A program made the translations under genes and the position numbers. From Streptomyces sp. CG 926 (lineage in GTDB: Bacteria; Actinomycetota; Actinomycetes; Streptomycetales; Streptomycetaceae), in the NCBI RefSeq assembly GCF_003148825.1, contig NZ_QGGZ01000003.1, forward strand, positions 558,001-622,000: DNA of 64,000 nucleotides, in the 5' to 3' direction. Numbering within the stretch: position 1 is the stretch's first letter; each line of letters opens with the position of its first letter. Below are positions 1-9,666 of this stretch, piece by piece. The notes below the pieces were generated by a model, which did no database searches, was not told where the DNA came from, and worked only from the letters and a program-made list of their open reading frames with translations.

Positions 1-113
1 GTGCGGATCTGCGAGGTCACGGCGGGCTGCGACAGTCCGAGGAGGGCGGCCGCGCGGGTGAACGAGCCCGCCCGGTGGACGGCGACGAAGGTGCGCAGCA
101 GGGTCAGGTCCAT
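1..113 (-). CDS. LysR-family transcriptional regulator, N-terminal fragment (window edge)
   Basis: Only the first 37 codons are inside the window; the gene continues past the left edge. The translation starts MDLTLLRTFVAVHRAGSFTR and continues into AAALLGLSQPAVTSQI, the classical LysR winged helix-turn-helix (SFTRAA...SQPAVT). LysR proteins normally act as DNA-binding tetramers that sense a small effector. The ATG at 113 fits the family start, a few residues before the first helix. The effector cannot be read from this fragment. It lies downstream of, and on the same strand as, the PLP enzyme gene, but a strong hairpin between them argues for its own promoter. Confidence 0.85.
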   Translation of the reverse strand, partial: MDLTLLRTFVAVHRAGSFTRAAALLGLSQPAVTSQIR

Positions 114-141
114 CGCTGCACCTTTCGGTGGGGGCCTACAA

Positions 142-159
142 CTATAAATATGTGGATAG
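142..159. promoter_or_regulatory. Candidate LysR box (dyad CTAT-N10-ATAG)
   Basis: An AT-rich dyad about 30 bp upstream of the LysR start reads CTAT, ten bases, ATAG. LysR proteins typically bind T-N11-A dyads near their own promoter, so this could be an autoregulatory site. Position and symmetry are seen; binding is inferred. Confidence 0.35.
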
Positions 160-181
160 GTCCCTGTCGTTACCGTGATTG

Positions 182-198
182 GACTCTGACGCAGAGTC
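182..198. promoter_or_regulatory. Perfect inverted repeat GACTCTG-N3-CAGAGTC
   Basis: Seven-base arms with a three-base spacer, 69 bp upstream of the LysR start. It is too short, and lacks a T tract, to be a good terminator, so an operator is more likely. The binding protein is unknown. Confidence 0.35.
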
Positions 199-239
199 AA
201 TTAGCCTTGTCGCGTGGTTCTTCGCGCGCGGAACCCGGG

Positions 240-274
240 GCGGTCCGAGCCACCAGGGGGGAGGCTCGGACCGC
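240..274 (-). terminator. Hairpin terminator downstream of the PLP enzyme gene
   Basis: A perfect 12-bp stem (GCGGTCCGAGCC at 240-251 and its complement at 263-274) with an 11-base loop, starting 28 bases beyond the stop of the minus-strand PLP enzyme gene. There is no clear U tract, as is common in Streptomyces. Confidence 0.7.
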
Positions 275-301
275 TTCTCGATGACGACGGCCGGTCCCGG
301 T

Positions 302-1462
302 TCAGCCCCGGGCCCCCGCGTGGTCGAGGGCCCGCAGCACGTCCGCGACCAGGTCCTCGGTGTCCTCCGCGCCCGCGGAGAAGCGGATGAACCCCTCCGG
401 CACGGCGTCGCCGCCCCAGCGTCCGCGCCGCTCGGCGGTGGACCGTACCCCGCCGAAACTCGTGGCGTCCTCGACCAGGCGCAGGGCCGCCATGAACCGC
501 TCCGCGTGCGCGCGATCGGGCAGGGTGAAGGAGACCACCGACCCGAAGCCCCGCATCTGCCGGGCGGCCGTCTTGTGGGAGCGGTCCGTGGGAAGCCCCG
601 GGTAGCGCAACCCGCTCACGTCCGTCCAGTGCGTGAGCGCCTCGGCCACGGCCAGTGCGTTGGCCCACTGGCGCTGTGCGCGCAGCTGGATCGTGGCGAG
701 CGAGCGGTGGGCGAGCCAGGCCTCCATGGGTCCCGGGATGGCACCGACGATCTTGCGCCACCGCCGGACGCGGGCGGCGAGCTCCGGATCGCGGCACACG
801 ACGTAGCCGAGCAGGACGTCGCCGTGGCCGGTGAGGCCCTTGGTCCCGCTCGCCACCGAGAAGTCCGCCCCCAGCTCCAGGGGTCGTTGCCCGAGCGGGG
901 TGGCCAGGGTGTTGTCGACGGCGACCAGGGTCCGGCCGGCGTGCGCCGCGTCCACGAGGCGGCGCACGTCGCACACGTCGAGCCCGGGGTTGGACGGGGT
1001 CTCGATCCACAGCAGTCGGGCCCCGTCGAGGGCCGCGAGCTGGGCGTCGTCACCGGTCGGAGCGGTGCGCACGTGGATCCCGTACGCCTCCAGCTGCTCA
1101 CGCAGCAGGGGCAGCGCCTGGTACCCGTCGTCGGGCAGGACCACGGTGTCGCCGGTGTGCGCCTGGGAGAGGAGGACGGCGGAGACCGCCGCCATGCCGG
1201 AGGCGAAGACGATGGTGTGCACGTCCTCGCCGGGGGCCTCCAGCTCCCCGATCGCCCGTTCCAGCAGCGTCCAAGTGGGGTTGGTGTCGCGGCCGTACGC
1301 GTAGGGCCCTTCGACGTCACCGGGGAGGTGGAAGTGGGCGGCGAAGACCGGTCCGGGCAGGGGCGGCTCGTTCTTGACGGCCTCGGGAAGTCCGGCCCGG
1401 ACGGCGCGGGTGCCGTCGCCGAGCGCGGGCGCTCCGGTCCCCTGGGGGGCGTATTCGTTCAT
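302..1462 (-). CDS. Cys/Met-metabolism PLP enzyme (cystathionine gamma-lyase-like)
   Basis: A 386-residue fold-type I pyridoxal-phosphate enzyme of the Cys/Met metabolism family (trans-sulfuration; lyase or gamma-synthase). Family landmarks are in order: YGRDTNPT at about 56-63, the phosphate-binding SGMAA at about 88, ETPSNP at about 154, DNT at 183-185, and the Schiff-base lysine in SGTKGLTGH at K208. The length is normal. The ATG overlaps the stop of ptpA as ATGA (1459-1462), so translation is coupled to ptpA, and GGAG lies upstream. Sequence alone does not decide between gamma-lyase and gamma-synthase activity; lyase is the usual annotation. A strong hairpin follows the stop. Confidence 0.88.
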   Translation of the reverse strand: MNEYAPQGTGAPALGDGTRAVRAGLPEAVKNEPPLPGPVFAAHFHLPGDVEGPYAYGRDTNPTWTLLERAIGELEAPGEDVHTIVFASGMAAVSAVLLSQAHTGDTVVLPDDGYQALPLLREQLEAYGIHVRTAPTGDDAQLAALDGARLLWIETPSNPGLDVCDVRRLVDAAHAGRTLVAVDNTLATPLGQRPLELGADFSVASGTKGLTGHGDVLLGYVVCRDPELAARVRRWRKIVGAIPGPMEAWLAHRSLATIQLRAQRQWANALAVAEALTHWTDVSGLRYPGLPTDRSHKTAARQMRGFGSVVSFTLPDRAHAERFMAALRLVEDATSFGGVRSTAERRGRWGGDAVPEGFIRFSAGAEDTEDLVADVLRALDHAGARG

Positions 1463-1950
1463 GGGGTGGGCTCCTTCACGGCGGCGCGTACGGCGTCCAG
1501 CAGGCCGGGGCTCGCGGCCTCGACCAGCTCCAGGCACTCCTCGAACCCGTCGAGCGGCCCGTAGTAGGGATCCGGTACGTCGGTCTCGGCGGCCGAGGCC
1601 GCCGGATCGTAGGACCGCAGCAGCCGCACCTTCGCGGCGTCCTGCGAGGTGGGCGCGAGTGCCCGGAGGTCCCGCAGATGCCCGGCGTCGAGTGCGATGA
1701 CGAGGTCCAGGCGCGCGAACCAGGAGGCGTGGAACCGGCGGGCCCGGTGGTCCTGCTCGTAACCCGCCGCCTCCAGGACGGCGATGGTCCGCGGATCGGC
1801 GCCATCCCCCTCGTGCCAGCCGCCGGTGCCGGCGCTGTCCACCTCGACCAGGGCGTCGAGCCCGTCCGCCGCCACATGGGCGCGGAAGACCGACTCGGCC
1901 ATGGGGGAGCGGCATATGTTGCCCGTGCAGACGAAGCAGACGCGGTACAT
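1459..1950 (-). CDS. ptpA: Low-molecular-weight protein tyrosine phosphatase PtpA
   Basis: A 163-residue LMW-PTP that removes phosphate from protein tyrosines in the cytoplasm. The P-loop CTGNICRS is at C8-S15 (nucleophile C8, R14), at the very N terminus as expected. The general-acid motif DPYY is at 127-130. In S. coelicolor the homologue PtpA (known family knowledge) influences secondary metabolism. The gene sits 11 bp after a holin-like membrane protein and overlaps the next gene by ATGA, so the three genes form one minus-strand operon. No strong Shine-Dalgarno is visible before this ATG, which suggests dependence on upstream translation. Confidence 0.93.
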   Translation of the reverse strand: MYRVCFVCTGNICRSPMAESVFRAHVAADGLDALVEVDSAGTGGWHEGDGADPRTIAVLEAAGYEQDHRARRFHASWFARLDLVIALDAGHLRDLRALAPTSQDAAKVRLLRSYDPAASAAETDVPDPYYGPLDGFEECLELVEAASPGLLDAVRAAVKEPTP

Positions 1951-1961
1951 GGCAGGCCCGT

Positions 1962-2342
1962 TCAGTTCTTGTCGGGCAGGACCATGTTCATGGCCCAGGA
2001 GACGATGGAGATGATCAGGCCGCCGAGGAGGGCGGTCCAGAAGCCGTCGACGTGGAAGCTGAGGTCGAGCTTCGAGGCCAGCCACGAGGTCAGCAGCAGC
2101 ATCAAGGCGTTCACCACGAGGGTGAACAGGCCGAGGGTGAGGATGAACAGCGGCAGCGAGAGCAGCTTCACCAACGGCTTGACGAGCAAGTTGACGAGGC
2201 CGAAGACCAGCGCGACCAGGATCAGGGTGAGCGCCCGTCGGCCCGTGCTGCTGCCGTCGTCGAGGGTGATGCCGGAAAGCAGCCAGATGGCGACGGCCAG
2301 GGCCGCCGCGTTGGCGAGCGTCTTGACTACGAAATTCGTCAT
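1962..2342 (-). CDS. Holin-like PF04020 membrane protein
   Basis: A 126-residue integral membrane protein with four hydrophobic segments (about residues 5-20, 35-55, 60-85, 100-120), matching the PF04020 'phage holin family IV' layout. The conserved GLVNLLVKPLVK stretch between the second and third segments is typical. Despite the family name, these chromosomal proteins are not known to be lytic; the role is unknown. It is the first gene of the operon with ptpA. The ATG at 2342 was chosen over an upstream in-frame start because the membrane segment begins right after it and the extra residues look non-coding. Confidence 0.8.
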   Translation of the reverse strand: MTNFVVKTLANAAALAVAIWLLSGITLDDGSSTGRRALTLILVALVFGLVNLLVKPLVKLLSLPLFILTLGLFTLVVNALMLLLTSWLASKLDLSFHVDGFWTALLGGLIISIVSWAMNMVLPDKN

Positions 2343-2431
2343 GTGTCTGATCGTGGCAGAGAAGATCCCGGTGGGACATCCGCAGATCAGCGGATGCGAG
2401 GGAACGATCGAGTACAAGGGGCACAACGACG

Positions 2432-2749
2432 ATGAAAGCCTTCCGGCTTGACGATCTCGAAGCGGAGCGGGCCGCGAACGACGGCGCCTATCTGCAGTTC
2501 CTGCGCGAGCGGAACATGTCGGTCGGGCTGTACGCGCTCGACGCCGGACAGGTCGATCCGCAGCTTCCGCACCGGCAGGACGAGGTGTACTTCGTCGTCA
2601 GCGGCCGGGCCTCGATCACCGTCGGGGAGGAGACGACGACCGTGGCGCGCGGCAGCGTCGTCTATGTCCCGGCGGGTGTCACGCACAAGTTCCACCACAT
2701 CACCGAGGACCTGAAGGTGATGGTGGTCTTCTCCCCTCCGGAGGGCTGA
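2432..2749 (+). CDS. Small cupin-domain protein
   Basis: A 105-residue single-domain cupin (a small beta-barrel, often metal-binding). Motif 1 is visible as PHRQDEVYFVVSG, about residues 46-58, and motif 2 as VPAGVTHKFHH. These supply the His/Glu/His metal-ligand pattern. The start has AAGGGG about ten bases upstream. It diverges from the holin-like gene, leaving about 90 bp for both promoters. The substrate cannot be told from sequence; many such proteins are isomerases or dioxygenase-like, or only bind ligands. Confidence 0.82.
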   Translation: MKAFRLDDLEAERAANDGAYLQFLRERNMSVGLYALDAGQVDPQLPHRQDEVYFVVSGRASITVGEETTTVARGSVVYVPAGVTHKFHHITEDLKVMVVFSPPEG

Positions 2750-2916
2750 GCCGCCCCGCCGGATGAGGGTCGCGGCCCTGATCCCCCTAAGGGGCGGATC
2801 AGGGGACTCCGAGGGCTCGCGAGCCCCGATACGAGGCCCTGGACTCCTAGCATCGAGAGCAGGAAGCAACGGACTGAGTCACGGACGAAGTCACGGACGA
2901 AGAAGAGGTCGAGGAC

Positions 2917-3144
2917 ATGGACGGCATCCGAGAGATATTTGCAGGCATGCCCTGGTGGGTTAAGTGGGTGGCGGTTCCGCTGCTGGCCCTGTTCGTCTTC
3001 GGCGGTGTGATCACCAGCATCCTGGGCGCACTCATCGGGATCGTCTTCAAGCTGCTCCTCTTCGTCGGTCTCGTCGGCGGTCTGATCTTCCTCGTGAAGA
3101 AGTTCAGCGGCGGTGCCTCGAAGTCCTCCTCCTCCGAGTGGTGA
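2917..3144 (+). CDS. Small membrane protein, DUF5326-like
   Basis: A 75-residue protein with an amphipathic N terminus (MDGIREIFAGMPWWVKW) followed by two hydrophobic segments (about 15-37 and 40-60) and a short Lys/Ser-rich tail ending KKFSGGASKSSSSEW. It resembles a small conserved Streptomyces family annotated as DUF5326. GAGG a few bases before the ATG is a good ribosome site. The function is unknown. It lies between the cupin gene and ssgR; no operon link is evident. Confidence 0.75.
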   Translation: MDGIREIFAGMPWWVKWVAVPLLALFVFGGVITSILGALIGIVFKLLLFVGLVGGLIFLVKKFSGGASKSSSSEW

Positions 3145-3160
3145 CCTGCGGCGGGCCGGA

Positions 3161-3198
3161 CGGGTCAGGGATTGAGCCAGGCGGGGGAATCTGACCCG
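3161..3198 (+). terminator. Possible terminator after the small membrane protein
   Basis: CGGGTCAG (3161-3168) pairs with CTGACCCG (3191-3198) across a 22-base loop. The arms are perfect but the loop is long and no T tract follows, so this is only a candidate. Confidence 0.3.
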
Positions 3199-3439
3199 CT
3201 GAACGGCTCACATCCCCGGAATCGGTGGATAGAGTGGCAATCTATGCCGTTCCCTGGGCACCGAAAGCCGGTACCACCGCTCCGACCTGCCGCCCTGACC
3301 TGCGGCGACGCCAACGAGCCGCCGAGTACGACCCCCAGGAGCCACGGCACGCGCGGGGGCGGCCCCCGCAGGGCGGGCCTCCCCATAGGTCCGTCGCCAC
3401 GCCTGGGGGTGACCTTTGTCTCCGGTTCACAATGCCGGT

Positions 3440-4186
3440 GTGCCGACTCTGATCGCTTCGGTGCAGCGCGCGCTGAGGCTGCTCGAAGCGGCGGGGTCCC
3501 ATAGCGAGGGAGCCCCGGCGAAACAGCTGGCGCGTGAGGCCGGGCTCCCGCTTCCCACCGCGTACCACCTGCTGCGCACTCTGACGCACGAGGGCTATCT
3601 GCGCAGAGCGCGCGGAGTGTTCGTACTGGGCGAGGCCGCGGCGCGGCTCGCCGGTGGGGGACTCCAGCAGAAACGTCGCAGCATGATCCTCGACTCGCTC
3701 GCGCACTTCCGCGACACGGTCGGAGCCCCCGTCTACTTCGCGATCTACCGCGAGGGTGAGATCGAGATCGTGGGTGTCTCGGACACTCCGACCAGCCCGG
3801 CCTGCGAAGAGTGGGCCGACTTCCGTGAGACGGGTCATGCGCACGCCATCGGGCAGTGCCTGCTCGGGCAACTCGACGAGAAGACGCGCAAGGACTACTA
3901 CAACCGTCATCCGGTCGAGGCCATCACCCCCTATACCGTCCGCGATCTACGGTCCCTGGAAAACCGGATCGGGGCGCTCGGGCGAATGCAGCCGGTGATC
4001 GAACGTCAGGAATATGCCCTCGGCACAATCTGCGCGGCCATCCCCATTACGGCCGGCGATACGGTCGCGACCATGGCCATTTCTCTCCCTCTCCACCAAG
4101 AAGAGCGATTGCTCTATGTAGTCAATCGGCTACGGAGTGAAGTAGGCGCGCTGTTGAGCACCCTCTCGTTCTCTATCAGTATCTGA
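3440..4186 (+). CDS. ssgR: IclR-type regulator SsgR
   Basis: A 248-residue IclR-family regulator: N-terminal winged helix (about residues 5-65, with APAKQLAREAGLPLPTAYHL as the helix-turn-helix) and a C-terminal effector domain. It stands directly upstream of ssgA, the arrangement known in Streptomyces, where SsgR activates ssgA (established for S. coelicolor). The GTG at 3440 gives a natural IclR N terminus (PTLIASVQRALRLLE). A TTG at 3416, in frame and preceded by GGGGG, would add eight residues and cannot be excluded. The last 60 codons use noticeably more A/T-ending codons than the surrounding genes. Confidence 0.88.
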   Translation: MPTLIASVQRALRLLEAAGSHSEGAPAKQLAREAGLPLPTAYHLLRTLTHEGYLRRARGVFVLGEAAARLAGGGLQQKRRSMILDSLAHFRDTVGAPVYFAIYREGEIEIVGVSDTPTSPACEEWADFRETGHAHAIGQCLLGQLDEKTRKDYYNRHPVEAITPYTVRDLRSLENRIGALGRMQPVIERQEYALGTICAAIPITAGDTVATMAISLPLHQEERLLYVVNRLRSEVGALLSTLSFSISI

Positions 4187-4283
4187 AAACTCACTCCTTG
4201 TGATCTGCTACCGCTTCCACCACTCTTGTCAAGTGGGTCCTGGGGGATCATTCCTGGCCACTTCAACTACAGCGGGGTAGTCA

Positions 4284-4733
4284 ATGCGCGAGTCGGTACA
4301 GGCAGAGGTCATGATGAGCTTCCTCGTTTCCGAGGAGCTTTCGTTCCGGATTCCGGTGGAACTCCGGTACGACGCACGCGACCCCTACGCAGTCCGCCTG
4401 ACCTTCCACCTTCCCGGAGATGCGCCCGTGACCTGGGCGTTCGGCCGGGAACTCCTTCTCGACGGCATCAACAAGCCATGCGGTGACGGCGATGTGCACA
4501 TCGCCCCCACCCACCCGGAGGACCTGTCCGACGTCCACATCCGCCTCCAGGTCGGCGGTGACCGGGCCCTGTTCCGCGCCAGTGCGGCGCCGCTCGTCGC
4601 GTTCCTCGACCGGACCGACCGGATCGTTCCGCTCGGACAGGAGCGTAATCTCGGCGACTTCGAGGAGAACCTCGACGAGGCTCTCGGCAAGATCCTCGCC
4701 GAATCGCAGCAGAACGAGCAGAACGCCGGCTGA
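4284..4733 (+). CDS. ssgA: Sporulation/cell-division protein SsgA
   Basis: A 149-residue SsgA-like protein (SALP family), which in Streptomyces marks sites of septation and branching and helps place SsgB and FtsZ. The core reads SFLVSEELSFRIPVELRY and HLPGDAPVTWAFGRELLLDG, characteristic of SsgA itself. The ATG at 4284 was kept, rather than ATG 4314 in front of SFLV, because the N-terminal MRESVQAEV aligns without gaps with the start of SsgB as I remember it; GGGG lies six bases upstream. The adjacent ssgR and about 100 bp of intergenic DNA are where SsgR is expected to act. The C terminus is Glu/Gln/Asn-rich. Confidence 0.93.
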   Translation: MRESVQAEVMMSFLVSEELSFRIPVELRYDARDPYAVRLTFHLPGDAPVTWAFGRELLLDGINKPCGDGDVHIAPTHPEDLSDVHIRLQVGGDRALFRASAAPLVAFLDRTDRIVPLGQERNLGDFEENLDEALGKILAESQQNEQNAG

Positions 4734-4794
4734 TCGGTCGATCGGTCGATCGGCTGAGCGGCTGAGTGGCTGAGTGGCTGAACGACCGATCAGC
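4729..4794. terminator. Bidirectional terminator with octamer repeats
   Basis: GCTGATCGGTCG (4729-4740) and its exact complement (4783-4794) enclose four imperfect 8-bp repeats of GCTGAGTG type (4753-4784). The hairpin spans the end of ssgA and the last codon region of the convergent YibE/F gene, so it probably stops both transcripts. Confidence 0.6.
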
Positions 4795-6337
4795 GCTTGC
4801 GCCGCCGGCCCCGGCCGCGGACCGGCCCGGTGGCCGGGGCGCCGGCCGGGGATCCCGGTCGGTCGGCGGAAACCACCAGCGCGGCCAGCGCCGTTGTCAC
4901 CGGGACCGAGGCCACCAGGCCGATCGACCCCACGAGGGTCCGTACGATCTCCTCCGCCACCAGCTCGCTGTTCGCGACCGAACCCATGCTGCTGTTCGCG
5001 ATCGAGAACAGCAGGAGCAGCGGCAGCGCGGCACCCGCGTAGGCCAGTACCAGCGTGTTGACCACCGACGCGATGTGGTCGCGACCGATCCTGATCGCCG
5101 CTCGGTAGAGGGCACGCGGCCCCATGGAGGGGTCCGCGTGGTGCAGTTCCCACACCGCCGACGTCTGGGTGACCGTCACGTCGTCGAGCACGCCCAGCGA
5201 TCCGATGATCACGCCTGCGAGCAGCAAACCGCTCATGTCGATGTCCGGGTACAGCCCGTGGATCAGCCCGGTGTTGTCGTCGGTGTTGCCGCTGAGGAAC
5301 GCCCAGTCGATGAACCCCGAGCCGAGCAGCCCGATCAGCAACAGCGAGACGAGCGTGCCGAGGACGGCCACCGAGGTACGGGCGGTCAGCCCGTGGCACA
5401 TGTAGAGCGCGATCAGCATGATGGCGCTCGCCCCGACCACCGCGACGACCAGCGGGTTCGAACCCTGCAGGATGGCCGGGAGGATGAAGAGGGTCAGTAC
5501 GCCGAAGCTGACCACGAGGGCGACGAGCGCGAACAGCCCGCGCATCCGCCCGACGAGGACGACGGCGGCCGCGAAGATGCCGGCCAGCAGCGCGATCGGG
5601 AGTTTGCGGTTCACGTCGATCACCGAGTACTGGAGGTCGCGCGGGGCGTCGGGCGCGTACGCCACCACCACCTCCTGCCCGTCCTCCAACTGCCGTGGCG
5701 CGCCCGGCTGGACGATCTCCACGAAGGTGCGGCCCTGGTCCGGGCCGCTGCTGACCTCGACGGTCGCCTTCTTGCACGCGCCGGCCGGTCCGCCCTGCGC
5801 CGGCCGGCCCCCGGGAGCCGAGGGGGTCTCGGTCGTCGGCATCTGCGCGGCGTTCACGGATTTGCAGTCGACCTGTTCGAGCGAGGTGACCACGCCCTGC
5901 TGGGTCTGCCGGTCGAACCCCACCCCCGTGCGCTCGTGGCCGGGGGCGCCGCCCGGCCAGAGCACCACCATGCCGACGAAGACGGCCACGGCGAAGGGGA
6001 TCAGTACGGCGGCGATGACCTTGCGCAGGTGCTTCGAGACGGGGGCCGCCGGGCCGTGGCCATGGCTGTGGCCGTGCCCGTGGTCGTGGGACCGATCCGA
6101 GGGACGTTCGCCGGAGCCCCCGCCGGAGCCGCTGCCCGAGTTCCCGCCGGAGCTCCCGCCGGAATGCGGGTCGACATGGCCGTCGGAGTGCCGGTCGGAA
6201 TGGCCGTCGGACGGTCTGGCGGACGGTTCGGGGCCGGCATGCGGGTGGCCGATGTGGCCGAAGGTCTCTGTGGGCTCGGTGGGGGGCTGCGGCGAGGGCG
6301 TCACCAGCAGATCATCGCAAGAGATGAGGGGGCCCAC
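4790..6337 (-). CDS. YibE/F-family membrane protein
   Basis: Up to 515 residues. The layout is a long hydrophilic N terminus rich in Pro, Ser, Gly and His (with a HDHGHGHSHGHG run around residues 85-96), a first membrane segment near 110-130, an extracytoplasmic domain to about 225, then seven or so membrane segments. LHHADPSMGP and the glycine-rich membrane motifs match the YibE/F family, whose function is not known. The GTG at 6337 is the longest start; a second GTG at codon 12 is possible and neither has a strong ribosome site. The His-rich tail suggests metal binding, an inference. It diverges from the thiC riboswitch. Confidence 0.82.
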   Translation of the reverse strand: MGPLISCDDLLVTPSPQPPTEPTETFGHIGHPHAGPEPSARPSDGHSDRHSDGHVDPHSGGSSGGNSGSGSGGGSGERPSDRSHDHGHGHSHGHGPAAPVSKHLRKVIAAVLIPFAVAVFVGMVVLWPGGAPGHERTGVGFDRQTQQGVVTSLEQVDCKSVNAAQMPTTETPSAPGGRPAQGGPAGACKKATVEVSSGPDQGRTFVEIVQPGAPRQLEDGQEVVVAYAPDAPRDLQYSVIDVNRKLPIALLAGIFAAAVVLVGRMRGLFALVALVVSFGVLTLFILPAILQGSNPLVVAVVGASAIMLIALYMCHGLTARTSVAVLGTLVSLLLIGLLGSGFIDWAFLSGNTDDNTGLIHGLYPDIDMSGLLLAGVIIGSLGVLDDVTVTQTSAVWELHHADPSMGPRALYRAAIRIGRDHIASVVNTLVLAYAGAALPLLLLFSIANSSMGSVANSELVAEEIVRTLVGSIGLVASVPVTTALAALVVSADRPGSPAGAPATGPVRGRGRRRKR

Positions 6338-6384
6338 TGTTCAGCACGCCATGGATGACGCTAGCGTGGGGGCACCTTTGCACA

Positions 6385-8304
<1,920 letters not shown>

Positions 8305-8340
8305 CGCCGTTCGGCAGGGCAGCAGCACGGACCCGGCTGA

Positions 8341-8383
8341 CGGGCGGACCCGCGACCCATGGGGGGAGTCGCGGGTCCGCCCG
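8341..8383 (+). terminator. Strong terminator after thiC
   Basis: A perfect 16-bp GC-rich stem (8341-8356 with 8368-8383) and an 11-base loop, followed by TTTGTCG. It starts 37 bases after the thiC stop. Confidence 0.85.
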
Positions 8384-8549
8384 TTTGTCGTGCCGACGAG
8401 GGGATGCGGGGGCCATTGGTGTCGGAACGATAGTCCGATGAGTGGACTTGTCTGCGAGGTGTTCCGGGGCCTGCGGAGGTGGTTCTCACGCTACCGATGT
8501 GGCCGGAGAGGCCCACCACCGTCGATCGACCGTTTCGAGAAGGAGTGGT

Positions 8550-8684
8550 ATGCGCCCCGAGAACAGGACCAGGTCGCCCCTCACCCTGCAGCCCGACGCG
8601 AACGACCCCGACCTCCGCCGAGGGGCCGCCACCGCGCCGATCCGCCCGATGGACCCCAACCACCTGCCGAAGGGGCTGAAGTAG
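8550..8684 (+). CDS. Hypothetical 44-residue peptide
   Basis: A short frame with an excellent Shine-Dalgarno (GAAGGAG, 4-10 bases before the ATG) and almost exclusively G or C in third codon positions, both strong signs of real coding in this genome. The peptide is hydrophilic, Arg/Pro/Asp-rich, starts MRPENRTRSPLTLQPD and ends MDPNHLPKGLK. It has no membrane segment, no cysteine and no recognised domain. It stands between the thiC terminator and a convergent membrane-protein gene, so it must have its own promoter in 8390-8540. The function is unknown. Confidence 0.6.
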   Translation: MRPENRTRSPLTLQPDANDPDLRRGAATAPIRPMDPNHLPKGLK

Positions 8685-8693
8685 CGAACGAGG

Positions 8694-9512
8694 TCAGTTC
8701 TGGTCCGGCTGGTGTTCCGGGCCGCCGAAGTCCGGGCTCGTGAAGTCCGGAGGTGTGTAGCCGGGCCGGGGACTCTCCGACGGGGACCCCGGACTGGTGA
8801 AGTCCGGCCGGCTGTATCCCAGATTGGGGATGCGGCCGGCCGCCGGTGTGCGGGGGGTGGGAAAGCCCGGGCCGGCGCTCGGGTCGGCCAGCGCGTCCCG
8901 TAGGAACGGCATGATGCCGCGCTCCAGCAGCGCGTGCCGCCAGGCCTCGCGGGCCCGTGCGACCTCGTCGGGTATCGCCTCGGTCTCGTCCGCGGCCACC
9001 TCGGTCGCGCTGTTGCGGACGGCCGTCACCAGCAGCCCGATCACCGCGAAGAGCAGGGCTGCCGCAGTGAGCCCGCCGAAGAGCCAACCCGCCGTCAGCA
9101 TCGTCTCGGCGAAGGCCGGTTCGGGCTCGATCATCTTCAGGATGTAGCCGACGAGCAGGAAGATCAGCATGGCGGTGCCCGCCAGGACCGGCGCGAGGAC
9201 CGCGACCACGGCGCTGATGCCCGCGCCGCCACCGCCGCCCTGGGTACCGTCCTCGTCTCCCGTCGTGCCGGGCGCGGCCGGCACCTCGTCGCGTCGTTCC
9301 TCGCGGATCTTCACGTAGTGGTCGTACTCGGCGGCGGCCGCGGCCGCCAGCAGGGCGCTGGCCCCCTGGGCCATGGTGCGCAGCTGTTCGGCGTTCAGTC
9401 GTTCGCCGAGGGTGGCGAGCTCGGGCCGCTCGTGCGCGGCGCGCAGCGCCTCGTCGACGAGCCGATCGAACTCCGGTCGGTCTTCGGTCAGCAGGTGCGG
9501 AGCGCTGGTCAT
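8694..9512 (-). CDS. Hypothetical two-helix membrane protein with proline-rich tail
   Basis: About 272 residues. A hydrophilic N-terminal domain (about 1-85), a Gly-rich linker, two membrane segments (about 95-122 and 135-162), then a cytoplasmic helix and a C-terminal tail with imperfect repeats of the form YSRPDFTSPG / YTPPDFTSPD. I do not recognise a family. The N-terminal part (EFDRLVDEALRAAHERPEL) looks helical and may mediate contacts. ATG 9512 has GGGGG six bases upstream; ATG 9518, two codons earlier, has GGAG at nine bases and is equally possible. It converges on the 44-residue ORF with only 9 bp between stops. Confidence 0.72.
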   Translation of the reverse strand: MTSAPHLLTEDRPEFDRLVDEALRAAHERPELATLGERLNAEQLRTMAQGASALLAAAAAAEYDHYVKIREERRDEVPAAPGTTGDEDGTQGGGGGAGISAVVAVLAPVLAGTAMLIFLLVGYILKMIEPEPAFAETMLTAGWLFGGLTAAALLFAVIGLLVTAVRNSATEVAADETEAIPDEVARAREAWRHALLERGIMPFLRDALADPSAGPGFPTPRTPAAGRIPNLGYSRPDFTSPGSPSESPRPGYTPPDFTSPDFGGPEHQPDQN

Positions 9513-9666
9513 GTGCATCCCCCGATGCTCCGTAGAAGCCGGTATGCCCGCGTAGACCCGGGCGCCGGCACAAACGGAGGAGAGCCTGCTACGGATAGAG
9601 CGATGGTAGAGCGCCCACGCCACGCCGTGACAGGGGCTTTCCGGAAATACCCCTCTCCGTAAGCTC

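Noticed and set aside
1962..2342. Prophage remnant because of the holin-family label
   Set aside because: The PF04020 family is chromosomal and widespread, and no other phage genes occur nearby.
5449..5465. GGTTCGAACCC resembling a tRNA T-arm
   Set aside because: It is inside the YibE/F coding sequence in frame, and no acceptor, D or anticodon arm can be built around it.
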